Of a DNA stretch of 64,000 nt, positions 25,281 to 36,261 are shown piece after piece. Source of the stretch: Kudoa neothunni. Lineage: Eukaryota; Cnidaria. Numbering within the stretch: position 1 is the first letter of the stretch; the number at the start of each line of letters is the position of its first letter. Location of the stretch: the NCBI GenBank assembly GCA_964304625.1, contig OZ199838.1, forward strand, positions 6,634,001 through 6,698,000, written 5' to 3'. The notes under the pieces were generated by a model that saw nothing but the letters and a program-made list of their open reading frames with translations, searched no databases and was not told the DNA's origin. A program made the position numbers and the translations under genes.

Positions 25281-27494
25281 TTAATATCCTGATGTTCCTC
25301 CATTCCTTCTATAATCTCCCATGGCGAAAATTGAATCTGGATTTCCTCTTTCATTCCTTGTTATAGAAACTGCTGAAACGGATGACAAATAAGGAACTCG
25401 TATATATTTATAAGGAATGTCTTTCCTCAAAAGTATGTATTCATAGACATATTTATGGATTTGCATCACACCCTCTGAATATAGTCTAAATCAAATTATA
25501 AATGAGTTTATTTACGGATTGCTTTACCCGGGATACAGGTAGTGATTAAACATTCTAAAAACTGTTAAGGCTGAACCAAGGTTCATATGTCTGTAGTAAT
25601 GATTGATCATAACTTGTGCAACGGCGGGTGCAATTTTGTGTCCGCCAGTTCCTGAAAACATTCCATAAATGTTGTTATCGGTTTTATCGATGACTATAAC
25701 TGGTGAATCATATGTTTGTTGGATTTTAATGGTGGGTTCAATGATGCTTGAATTTTCATCCATTTGTACATTTGTGTAAGTGTTGCCTATAATTCCAAGG
25801 GATGGAAATGCATATCCTCCGCCAAAGCTAAAATTTCCAACTCAAAACATCATCGACTGGTAACTTTAAATATTTATTTTATTACAGTTGATCGATTTCT
25901 GTTACCATAGATATTCCATTCCCACAATCATCAAGAACATTTAATGAAACTGTTCCATGGAATTCGTCTTTAAAAGCCTCATCATTTTCAACGGGTGGAG
26001 GAGATTTATAATTTCTTGCCAACTTGGATTTCTTTGTAACATTGTTTGTTTGATTAGTATATTGATAATATGCATTTTTTATTATTTCTATCTAAATTTT
26101 TAAAAATTAAGATGGGGCTTGCAATGTGTATATCATGCAAAGAGATGGTACTCGTTCATCCGTCATAAAGTTGGGTGAGTTTTTTTCAGCATCTGTTATT
26201 ATGTTAAAAAGAGTCATATAATAAGTAGCCTTCATATGGTAACCATGTTGAAATAGTTCAGGATTGGCTTGAGCATAGCCTAATTTTGAATCATCATTTA
26301 GTGAATTTTAATTGTTTTATTCATTTTTAATTTGAATACATTTGCAAAGTTTGACATACCTTTTACCGCGTTAATTATATATGCCACTAATGGACCACCA
26401 GTATTTTTAGACGTTGTTACCATGTACTTGCTGCCTTCCAGCTGAAGGTTTAATAGATCCAGTTTCTTCGTAGTGTAATTTCCAATTTCAGCAATAATTT
26501 TTTCAGGCTCAGAAATGTTTATATGCTTCATCATAATCGACGGAATACTTCCAAAGTACATGCTGCTGTAATTTTTAGAAATCAAATGAAGTGTTCTTGC
26601 CAACGGTTTGTTGATGATATGCTCACGATTTGTTTTCACCGTAGTGTCATTAAATAATATAGACCTAAATAATTTTAAAATTAAATCAAGAAAAATCTTC
26701 ACAAGTCACTTGAGGAAGGGATCATGTATCAGCCTTTTTCTTTTTAACCAAAGCATACGGTACAAACTAGGTTTTATCTCCCATCCCTTCAGGGCAATCA
26801 TGATTGGAATGTCAAACAATGTTTGCCATTCGATTTTGCCTCCTAGTTTCCATAATTCATATAATCCCTTTACGAATCCAGGGATTTTAAATGCCCTCAC
26901 AACTTTATTGTAATATCAAACAAAATATCATCATATCTGAAAATAACCTCCACTTGGAAAATTAACACTAGTGAAGAAGGTTTCGCTAGTCTTTGCCCGG
27001 AAATCTAGGGCGCGAAATTTACCGTTAACATACATCAACGCTAGTCCACCCCCAGACAATCCTAAGAATCATCAAAACGCGGCATTTACTAATTTGGAAC
27101 CTGTTGATGCCAATTCTATGACGGAATGACAAAGTGAGGCAGCAACTGCACCATCATAAACATTTCCGCCTCTTTGAAGATAATAAGCACCAACCCTGGA
27201 ACAGCGCGTATCATCTGAAACAATCACTCCATTCTTTAATGTTCTGTCAAATAATGTGCGGTTTACGTATTCAAAATTAGTAAAATAAGACAAATTATAG
27301 TTTCCAGTGTTTATGAGATCGTTCACTCGCTTTGCAACTTCTTCGTCCAATAACGTGAAATCTGGGTCTTCTGTAACTGTAATTACTTTATGAAAAAATT
27401 GAAGAATTTCAAGGACGATAATCTTAAAGGAGTCAAATTAAAAACCAACTAAAACATAGCTTACTACACCAAGTTTAATCCTGAAATGTGACAT
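25281..27494 (-). CDS. GGT4: secreted gamma-glutamyltransferase-like protein
   Basis: Fourth array member. Exon 1 (27494-27465) encodes ten residues (MSHFRIKLGV); a 42-nt intron (27464-27423) divides the leader from the next exon, which starts with IIVLEILQFF. Landmarks: DDTRCSRVGAYYLQRGG, GLSGGGLALMY, DFRAKTSE with the binding Arg kept, FKIPGFVKGLYELWKLGG, SKNTGGP, HGT at 25959-25951 with the catalytic Thr, TGGHKIAP at the oxyanion loop, and C-terminus YRRNGGTSGY, the closest of the array to the GGxxxGY end of other GGTs. The NNEMDDF motif is replaced by GNTYTNVQ and PLSSM by TYDSP. Reading frames are intact. As with GGT1 and GGT2, self-cleavage looks possible while the substrate pocket is remodelled. 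Secreted effector or venom role is inference. Confidence 0.9.
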
Positions 27495-27596
27495 CTTAAA
27501 TACTTAACTAATAATAATTATTAAAAACAAAGTTTTCAAATTTTTAAAAAGTTAGTGAATAATTTACAATTCACGTCAATCTACTTTGGAGAATCT

Positions 27597-27653
27597 ATAA
27601 TAGACGCCGTAAGGTTAGTCCATAAAAAATTCAATGAAAGCATTTCAATTCCC
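27597..27653 (-). promoter_or_regulatory. Shared upstream module, GGT4 copy
   Basis: Minus-strand GGGAATTGAAATGC (27653-27640) and GGCGTCTATTATA (27608-27596), spaced as at GGT1 and GGT2. The module sits about 100-160 bases before the ATG. No clear TATA box is seen at GGT4. Confidence 0.45.
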
Positions 27654-28911
27654 ATTTCTACAAAAAAGTATATTCATCCTTAATACTATTTCTCAATTGT
27701 CTCGAGAATTGCGGCAAACTATCCTGATAAATTTTTTGTTTTGTTACTTAAATTATCTATATTTTTATTATTGTTCCTTAATTTTTTTATAAGCTTTAAA
27801 ATTTATATCATTTTATATTATCAAAATCCATTTTTAAAATTTCAAATTGACCCTTTGATATACAAATTTTCTGAGTATGTTAAATATGTTAATTCTTAAG
27901 TTCTGATCTCAAATAACTGATCTTATTACATCATCAAACTAATTTGAATAAATGTTGAAACTAAAAGTTGATTTAATCGATAAAAAGAAAATGGATTTGC
28001 TGCGCTGAAGAATTATTTCTAACAAATATTGGAAGATAAACTAGAATCTATTTACATTTTTGGTGTTTATATATAATTAATAATTAAAAGTATTTTTAAC
28101 AATGTATCTATTCAAAGATTTTATTCAACCAAATACGACAGATAATGTTTATATGTTTAATATGATTTAATTTATTTAAGATAATAAAAGGAGCATATAT
28201 AGTGTATTTTGAGAAGGAATATAAAGAAATATTTTATTTTACCAAACATTACCACAGATAAACATAAATTTAATTAATAAAATCAGCATATTTTCCAACT
28301 TTATTTCAACTAAGTATTCAATAAATGAGTTACAATCATTATTTATTTTTAAGTTTACCAATAAATCTTGACTTCATTTATAAAGAATTTTGTTTTGTAT
28401 TCTACGAAGTTTTCCTAACCGCAAAAAATTCTTAAGTATATTATTAAATATAACATGGTTCCTGTTGGGTAAAAATCCATTTTTATATTTCCCATTTTAT
28501 CAATTTTTTTCGATTACAACCATTATACACCTTGTACAATGGACGACGTGTGGTTCTTGGTGACGTATAGTTTTTAACTTTTATAACTTGTTGAAAATAA
28601 CCATTTATAGAATAAATTAGTCTGTAAAATTTAGCTGAAAGTGTATACATTCGACATTGTTTATTGCACACTTTTTAAGGGATTCGAAAAAGTATTTAAA
28701 CACATGTATGCATGCTCAAATGCGTAAAAAATCAAATATTTGGATACGTAATATTATTAATTATTATGTTTATTTTATTTTCCTGTAGTGAAATTTTAGT
28801 TCATATATTTTAGAATATGGTAAAAACTACTTCACTCATTTTTCAACAAATATAAAACAAATAGTTTCTAGGCTATATTTAAGCTGAAAAAATTCTTCAA
28901 CATGCTTACCG
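27654..28911. other. AT-rich spacer upstream of GGT4
   Basis: No gene or element recognised. Confidence 0.5.
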
Positions 28912-28919
28912 CTCTAAGA

Positions 28920-29566
28920 CAGTGTCTTTCAACCTTTTTGGAATTGTAGAACCCCCAAGAGATTAAAATTTTTTCGCGGATCCCCACATAAAATTAAACC
29001 CAGATGAAGAAAATACAAGTTTTTAAATTTTCAATTGCGCTCACCAAAAAAATAACAGAAATATGTTCAAAGTTTATTTTGTATTAAAAAAATAGACTAA
29101 TGTGATATTTGTGACTGGTGATTTCGTATTATAACTACAATATTTGGATATTGTTCATAAGTGAAAGCAAGCATGGATCATTCACTTTCTGTTGTTTCAA
29201 TTGCGACAGAACAACACGATCCCTGGTATCGCAAAATGTTTGCTGTGTCAGAAAATTTTTAAGGTAAAAAGATGAAACGATGGCAAAATTTGATGAAATT
29301 CGGGCTCTTGCATTCAAAAACGAACTCAAATCCTTGAAGCATCGCTACCATCATTCAGTGGGGTTTTTACAAATTAAGTTTTTAAATCTTTATTACTAAA
29401 ATTATTCTAAATTTAGAGACTTGTTATGAGAATAATAATTAATTAAAATAGACGAATTTGTTCATATTCGACATCGCCAAACGTATCGGCAACATTTATT
29501 TAAATTTAGATGCCTATAACAAATTTTCATGTGTTCCTGTCGCGGAACCCGGGTTAAAAACCACTG
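28920..29566. mobile_element. hAT element with perfect 8-bp target duplication
   Basis: 647 bases between two copies of CTCTAAGA (28912-28919 and 29567-29574), close to the preferred nTCTAGAn-type hAT target. Ends: CAGTGTCTTTCAACC on the left and GGTTAAAAACCACTG on the right. A related copy lies in inverted orientation at 56511-57079, sharing an internal block that includes ATGATCCATGCTTGC-type sequence and the CCCTGGTATCGCAAAATG region. No complete transposase frame, so probably non-autonomous. Confidence 0.85.
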
Positions 29567-29574
29567 CTCTAAGA

Positions 29575-30849
29575 ACTAATTTTCCATGCTACTTATGTAG
29601 TTTATTTCGCGAATATAATGTTAAACTGATAAAGTCATTCTAGTTTTGGATATTTGATCCCATTATACGATATTTTTTAGGCAGAGGCTATATCTAAGGC
29701 AACGAAGTTCTCAAAACCCATAACAAGCATGATTATGCAATTTTATTTTTCAATTACCTTTAACCGATCTAGTTTTTTAATAATTTTTAACAATTTCGTA
29801 AAGTTAAGATTTTGGTGAGGATATTGATCCCATATAATCAAAAATAATATTTTCGTAGACTATAAAACTATTTTGTTGTATTTTAAGTATTTAATCGTCG
29901 TAGCCGGGAATAAGAAAACAAACATTACTATCAATATTAATTTTAACCACGTATGTAATATTGCACTACTCTGGTTTCTGAGATTGAAAATATATGAGAT
30001 TGGAACTCAATTCAACCCCTTCGAACTTAAAATCACATAAGTGATTGAGAGCTAGATATTTAGGGACGATTGGTGTTACAAAGATAAAAATAACATTTAA
30101 CCATATATAAATATTCAAAATTATCCTTTAGGTTTTTTTTGTTTTATGATAAACCTTGTCGAATTAAATGCTTTCAGGACTTATTAATTCAAAGTTATTA
30201 GAAAGTAAGTTTGGAAAAATAATAAATAATTAATAAATCTTTCTTTATTATTAAAAAAACGAATAAATTATAAAAGTGTTATATTTTAATGGGAGACACG
30301 TATTCATTGATGTTACCGTGGGTTGTCACCCCTTGTAATACGTTAAGTAACTGAATGCTTTTGAAAACTTGATTTGCTTTCAGTATTATTTAGACAACTC
30401 GTAGAAAGTCATCTGTTGTCAATAATATGTAAAAAAAGTTTAAAAAAATAAAAACTCGTTTATATTCTTTTGTTTATATATTAACAGAAAATATGTGAAT
30501 ATTTAGATTAATGAAACCGATTAAAGTTAAAAAAATAGTAAACAATTAAAAATGCATCAACGCAACGAGAAAAAGGAGAATTTTTAGTTTTTAACCTATT
30601 ATTTAAACATATTTTTGCTTAAGATTTATTAATTTAAAAAGAAACTAACACTTGGAAAATTCCGTCACCTGCTATTAGGTAAAGCTGGGATTTCGCGCTT
30701 GTTGATAATAATTGCACAATATCATGAGGAGTTCGAATTCTATGGGAAATGTAATTTCATCAGTTAACGATAACTTTACTACACCTTCACACTTAAAATA
30801 ATTTCATCAAATATCACTCTCCATAAAACAAAAACACGCTTATTAATTA
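29575..30849. other. Spacer between hAT and pogo elements
   Basis: AT-rich, no feature recognised. Confidence 0.5.
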
Positions 30850-30851
30850 TA

Positions 30852-32771
30852 CAGTAGGTAGCCGATTTTCGGTAACTTGGACTTTCTTCCATTAGAATAT
30901 TGTTTTAAAATTTTAAACCATATATTTGATTTTATTTTTAGGTTTTAATAGTAATTTAAAAAAATTTTAAAAATTGAACATCTAAAAGTGGGGGTTTTTA
31001 CATTATTAGCGCTTAACTGATTTTCCGTAACTTTTCAGTCCTAGGCGGATTTAGCGGTATGCCTTTTTTTACATTTATAATGTCTGAAAAAGTTAAAAAT
31101 AATAAAATAATAAAACTAAAATATAATTTTATTGATTTTTTTAAAAGTATACTAAACAGGAGTGCAAAAATACTACTTTTAGTAAATTTAAGCCCCTTGC
31201 TATTTCTACTCTAGACATTATCCTGATTAGGAAGAAGGATATAGTTTTATCTTATAAAATGGCTTAGCTTCTTCAGAGAGAAAAAATTTTAAACAATGTT
31301 TAAATAACGACCTCGATACTTTAGTATATGACTGGGTGAGTTATTTGAGATAAAAAAATTGAACTATCTGCTCATAATATCACATGAAAGAAACCAATTG
31401 ACAAAAGAATTGAACCTAAGCGTAGTAATGATCCATGATTGATTTCATTGTTTTAAATCACGATTTAATTTAAAAATATCACTGCTCATGGTTATGCTGC
31501 TTATGCCGATTAAAGTTTTGTAGAAAATTGGTTATCTTATTTTAATGACTAAGTCAAAGGTAACAACGATGGCTGTATCTATAACCATGATGAAACTGCA
31601 TTATTTTAGTAGAAACAAAGAGGTCCATTATTTTTAATGCTATTTTTGTCGAGAGAAAAAAATCTAAAAAATAGTTACTGTTTTGCGGCGTGCATCTACG
31701 CCTGGAGGTTGCATTGAATCTCTTGTGGTTGGAAATCACAAAAACTCTGTTGTTTCAAAAATGCTAAATAAAACATTCCTAGTAGAATACAAATCACACA
31801 GGAAAGAATGGATGACTAGGGAAACATTTAACAAATATCTCTCTAATTTTGACAATGCATTCAAAACGAAGTACAAGTGAGTTTACTACTTCTTAATAAT
31901 GCCGTTTGCCACGCCGAAATTCATTTGTCAAATATCTCTTTTATATTCCTTACAACAAAGTCAACTAATGTTTTGCAACTATTAGACCATTGAATCATCT
32001 TCACATTCAAACCAAATTACAAAAACGGTTTAGTAGAAAGCCATATTGCTGCAGTTAGCAGTGATATAATATACATCCTCCCAAGGTATGCTTCAAACAT
32101 TGTTCCTAATTATAAATAATGGGACGATGTTTCAAAGGATATTGTATTTAACTGACTCAAAAAATATGAGTTTCCCCCAGCCGATAAATACGATCGTCCA
32201 GTAAATATTAATTTAAGCAGTGAAGAATTCTGTTGTCTCGGCCCCCTCATTCATTGAGTCTCCCGCTGTATCCTGTTTCGCACTCATCCTGGTTAGCGCC
32301 CTAGAAACACTTTTGCAAGACACGACACAAAACGATTAATATCGAGCATAAGTCAAATATAAAAGAATATATATATCCAACAAATTCTTAGCTGGAAATT
32401 CTGAGATTATTCAAGAGTAAGTCATTATGCCTACATCAAAATACTTTGACGAGCTTGCTCTTTTAATTGTTAAATCTGCGGATTCTGAAACTGAAGATTT
32501 AGGATCGGAAGAATTTATATCAGAAAAAGACATATTTAAATTTTTAAACAAGCAGAATAAGTATACGACAGAGAGGAATTGATTATCTAGGCGAAACAAT
32601 GAGTTGAGATGATAAAATTACGACATACGTCTTTAAAAATATAAATAAAAACAACATTAAATAACATATTATTTCAATGAAAATAGATGAATGTATAAAT
32701 GAAATTAATTTCTTTAAAATAGGTATATTTTTTGCGTGCGCAGAAAGTTACTGAATATACGTCGCTGACTG
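30852..32771 (+). mobile_element. pogo/Tigger-type element with TA duplication
   Basis: 1.92 kb bounded by TA (30850-30851 and 32772-32773). Inverted ends: CAGTAGGTAGCCGATTTTC on the left, and CAGTCAGCGACGTATATTC read inward from the right; both are followed by a CAGTAACTT/CGGTAACTT block. Inside is a dead pogo transposase on the plus strand, listed separately. The CAGT start and TA target are the normal signature of pogo elements (Tc1/mariner superfamily). Confidence 0.8.
31310..32250 (+). pseudogene. Dead pogo transposase
   Basis: Interrupted by stops and frameshifts, the plus strand shows the pogo DDE domain in order: IYNHDETALF (about 31577-31606, first catalytic Asp), LVVGNHKNSVVSK, EWMTRETFNKYLSNFD (about 31807-31855), LLLLNNAVCHAE (about 31880-31915, where the second Asp of the usual LLDNC has become Asn) and a trailing LQLLDHGII-type block (about 31975). 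Upstream, AHGYAAYAD matches the end of the CENP-B-like domain. Not functional. Confidence 0.75.
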
Positions 32772-32987
32772 TATAACTACAATTTTATTATTTATATCCA
32801 CTTTTAAAATAATCTCCAAATAATATATATTTTGCTTAGAGTTAAAAAGCAAAAATTTAACGCAGCAGATAAATACACTTGCTCATCGGTACCCTTAGAA
32901 ATATATATTCGCTAAAAAATTCTAAAATGTACAAATGAACTAAAATCCATATTTTTCGAGATAAGTTCGGATGCTCATGTATTACAA

Positions 32988-35126
32988 TTACAAACCGACT
33001 GCTCCTCCATCTTTTCTAAAATCTGCTGCCCCAAACACACTAATCGAATTCGAACGCCTATCTCGTAATACACTGATTCCGGTAACAGCGCTTGAATGTG
33101 CTTCTTTTAATCCCTTCATTTTAAAATGATTTCTTTTTAAATACCTTTTGATACGAGCTGGGATTGGTTTTACTCGTTCATAATGAACACTAAATAGCTT
33201 AATCAATCTGATTAGAATATCTAATGGATACAGGTTGGGCATGTAAGGATGAAAGACACGAAAGTGAGAAATTGAGGTAGGAAGGGAGATTTTTTTGATA
33301 TAGTGGTTGATAATCACTTGCGCTAACGATGATGGAATTTTCTTGCCGCCTGTTCCAGAAAACAATCCAACCAAGCGTTTGGATTTTTTCTCTACGATAA
33401 TTGTGGGGGCCATTGCAGATAATGGCCGACTATGATAAAATGGGCTATTTTTCTTAACTTTGGGTTTAGGGCTTTTCTTTGTGTATCTGTTGTAATCTGC
33501 CAAATTATTGTTGGCTATGATGCCCGTCCCAGAAAATGAGAATTTAGCTCCAAACCTATAAATGGGTTGGCATACATACCAAATTAATTGATAAAGATTT
33601 CATTAAAACATAATATACTGATGGTTGATTGTGGAAGTAATAGATATTCCATTTCCGTATTTATCGATGACATTCAATGATGAAGTACCTTCATTACCCA
33701 AAGTTTGATAAAATTTTAATGGTGGAAATTCTATATATTAGGTATGATGAGATACGTATTTCATCATTATTATATTACTTCTACGTAAGAATGATTTTGT
33801 TGTCATTATTTTATACATTAGCTATATATATATAACTTTAAAAAAATACTACGGCTACACAAACCCCCGAAGGTGGAAGTATCTCGGAAACATCTCGAAC
33901 TGAACTCTTTATCACATTGAGAAGTTTTTTATAATAAATATATTCGGTTTCGTCAGATTGATATGACCTCGGCTCCCTGTTAAGGAATCCTAAACAGCGG
34001 AATAAAAATTTTCTCTTTTAAAGGCCTCACCTAACATAGATTGAATAATGTAAACAAGAGATGGTCCGCCAGTTCGTTCAGAAGTTGTTATCAAATATTT
34101 TGATTCATCAAGGTGAAGTACGAGATATTTAAGGGGTATCACTCGGTAACGCTCAAAATCTCTTAATCTATGAGGCGCTCTCTTTCGCCTCAATATTTTC
34201 ATCATTGCTCTAGCCAGGATACCTTGATTCATGGCTTTGTAGTTTTTGGATAAAATATAAAGTGATTTTGCCAGCTGAGGATTACGAATTCTTGATCCCA
34301 CTCTTTTAAGCCGTTTATTTTTGAAAAACATACGCCTAATTTCAATTATATTTATGGCGATATAAAAATAAAAACCCTACCTCAATAAGGGATCACGATA
34401 GATTTCCCTACGATGAAGTTTGGCGTCTATATAACAATGACGCTTGATTTGCCAGCCTTTATAAGCGATAATAATGGGTAGTTCAAAAAGGGATGACCAT
34501 TTTGTTTTCCGCCCATTTTCCACAATTTATACATTCCATAAGGGATACCCGGTATTCCAAATGAGTAAGGCCCTAAAAGAAAACCAATAAATAATTTATT
34601 TTAGAAATTATTTATATAAATATATATATATTGAACCTGATTTCTTTGGTTGAAGGTTGCGAGTAATCATTTTTAATGGGGCGGTCTCTCGAAAATTAAG
34701 CGCTCTCAATTTCCCATTTAAAAACACTTAACGAAAACCCTCCTCCAGCCAGTCCTATAAAATAATACTCTATTCGATGTTTTAAGTCATCATAACAATC
34801 ATCTTAAACCTGTGGATTGTAATTCAATAACTGAGAGACAAAGCTGAGTAGCTATTGCAGCATCAACGGCGTTTCCTCCATTTTCAAGTTGATAAACCCC
34901 CACTCTCGAACATCTTACGTCGTCAGACACGACCATACCTTCCTGCGATGTGTCGGTTTAAAACACTTGCCATGTTTGAAGGTAGTTCAGTGAAGAATTG
35001 CAAGTCATAATTTCTATTTCGCAATAGATTGTCGACGTACTTTCTAATAGATCTAATTGAATATCTGTCATCTCCGGATATTCTTTTTTTACAATTACTG
35101 CACTGCATGCAAACAATAAAAATCAT
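32988..35126 (-). pseudogene. GGT5: canonical-looking GGT with three frame breaks
   Basis: Fifth array copy and the one that keeps most enzyme landmarks: the loop after the small-subunit start reads ANNNLADYN (close to NNEMDDF), the next loop is PLSAMAP, and TGGKKIP and FRKDGGAVGL follow. ATG at 35126 starts a short leader (MIFIVCMQ). The reading frame breaks three times: near 34960-34975 in the first exon, in an A/T run near 34722-34735, and in an A/T run near 34495-34510. The last two look like single-base losses in homopolymers, so assembly or sequencing error is possible. The autocleavage triplet is EGT (33684-33692) instead of HGT, with the Thr kept. The protein is also unusually basic. 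It may be the decaying ancestral-type copy or an intact gene with indel errors. No shared upstream motif or TATA box is seen before its ATG. Confidence 0.75.
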
Positions 35127-36261
35127 AAAAAACTATCAGAATTTTATCAAGCCAACACAAAAATTTATTACTATGTTGATATCGAGATTAGGAAAATAAT
35201 ATCTACACATGTTTGTGAAGTGCATTTGATTTCTGGCCAGCACCATTCGTGGAAATAGTAAATACTTATTTTGACACCTTACTAATTTACCTTATACATA
35301 ATTCAATTGATACAATTGGGATACAATTATTTTGCTTAGGTAATAAAACTAAAACGTATGAAGTAAATGAACTCAATTATTTCTCTTTATGTTAACTGAA
35401 TCTTTTTTTATGTTTTAATTTCATCTGAATATATAAACAGGTTGTTCCGGAGTTTTATTTACTTGCTATGTATCCAAGGAAATGTTTGAATCTTTGATTC
35501 TAGCTAGAATTAAACTATTCTAAATGATTGTTTATCTTTACAATTTGAATCTCTCGTGGTCAGAAAATGACAATCATTATTTAAATATAATCTTTATTAA
35601 TTTATGAATCTCTAAAATTTCTGAGAACTCAAAATTATACCAAAAAATGTGTAAAACAACTCGCGGCATGAATTCTGAATGAAAATTCAAGTATGCTGGT
35701 TTTTTGATCCTCGATTAAGGTAATCACAATTTATATTTGATTATCTATATTCGTTGTTTTTAAATTTTTATTAGCTAAATCCAAAATTAGACTGTACCTA
35801 CCGTTACGAAAAATTTAATTATATACGAAAAGCGCACATGCGCGCCGTTAAAATATTGAGTACACACTATATGCGAGCAAATTCAAAAAAATTAATAAAA
35901 ATCCGTCGCGAAATTTTAAGAATACCAAACAATACGTAGAGCAGGGAACTCAACCCGTAATGTTTGAATATATTAAACAGCCAAAGACATTAGCGCCTAT
36001 CAATAAGCTCTTAAATAATCAGAATAAACTGATAAATAAATGATGAAATAAGTAATAATTCTCCTTAAAAATTCTCGCGTGCATAACTGTCAATATCACT
36101 TAACCCTAAATGACATACATATACACATGTTAGGGAATTCCAAAAGTTTATTACGAGAAAGCAAATTATTAAATAAATTAGATTAATTGATATTTTATTT
36201 TCGCAGAAAAAACGCACTGTAGATACGATAAATCATCCAAATTGATTAAAAATTACAGTGA
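35127..36261. other. Spacer between GGT5 and OXSR1
   Basis: AT-rich; should contain the GGT5 promoter and the OXSR1 3' UTR. No element recognised. Confidence 0.5.
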
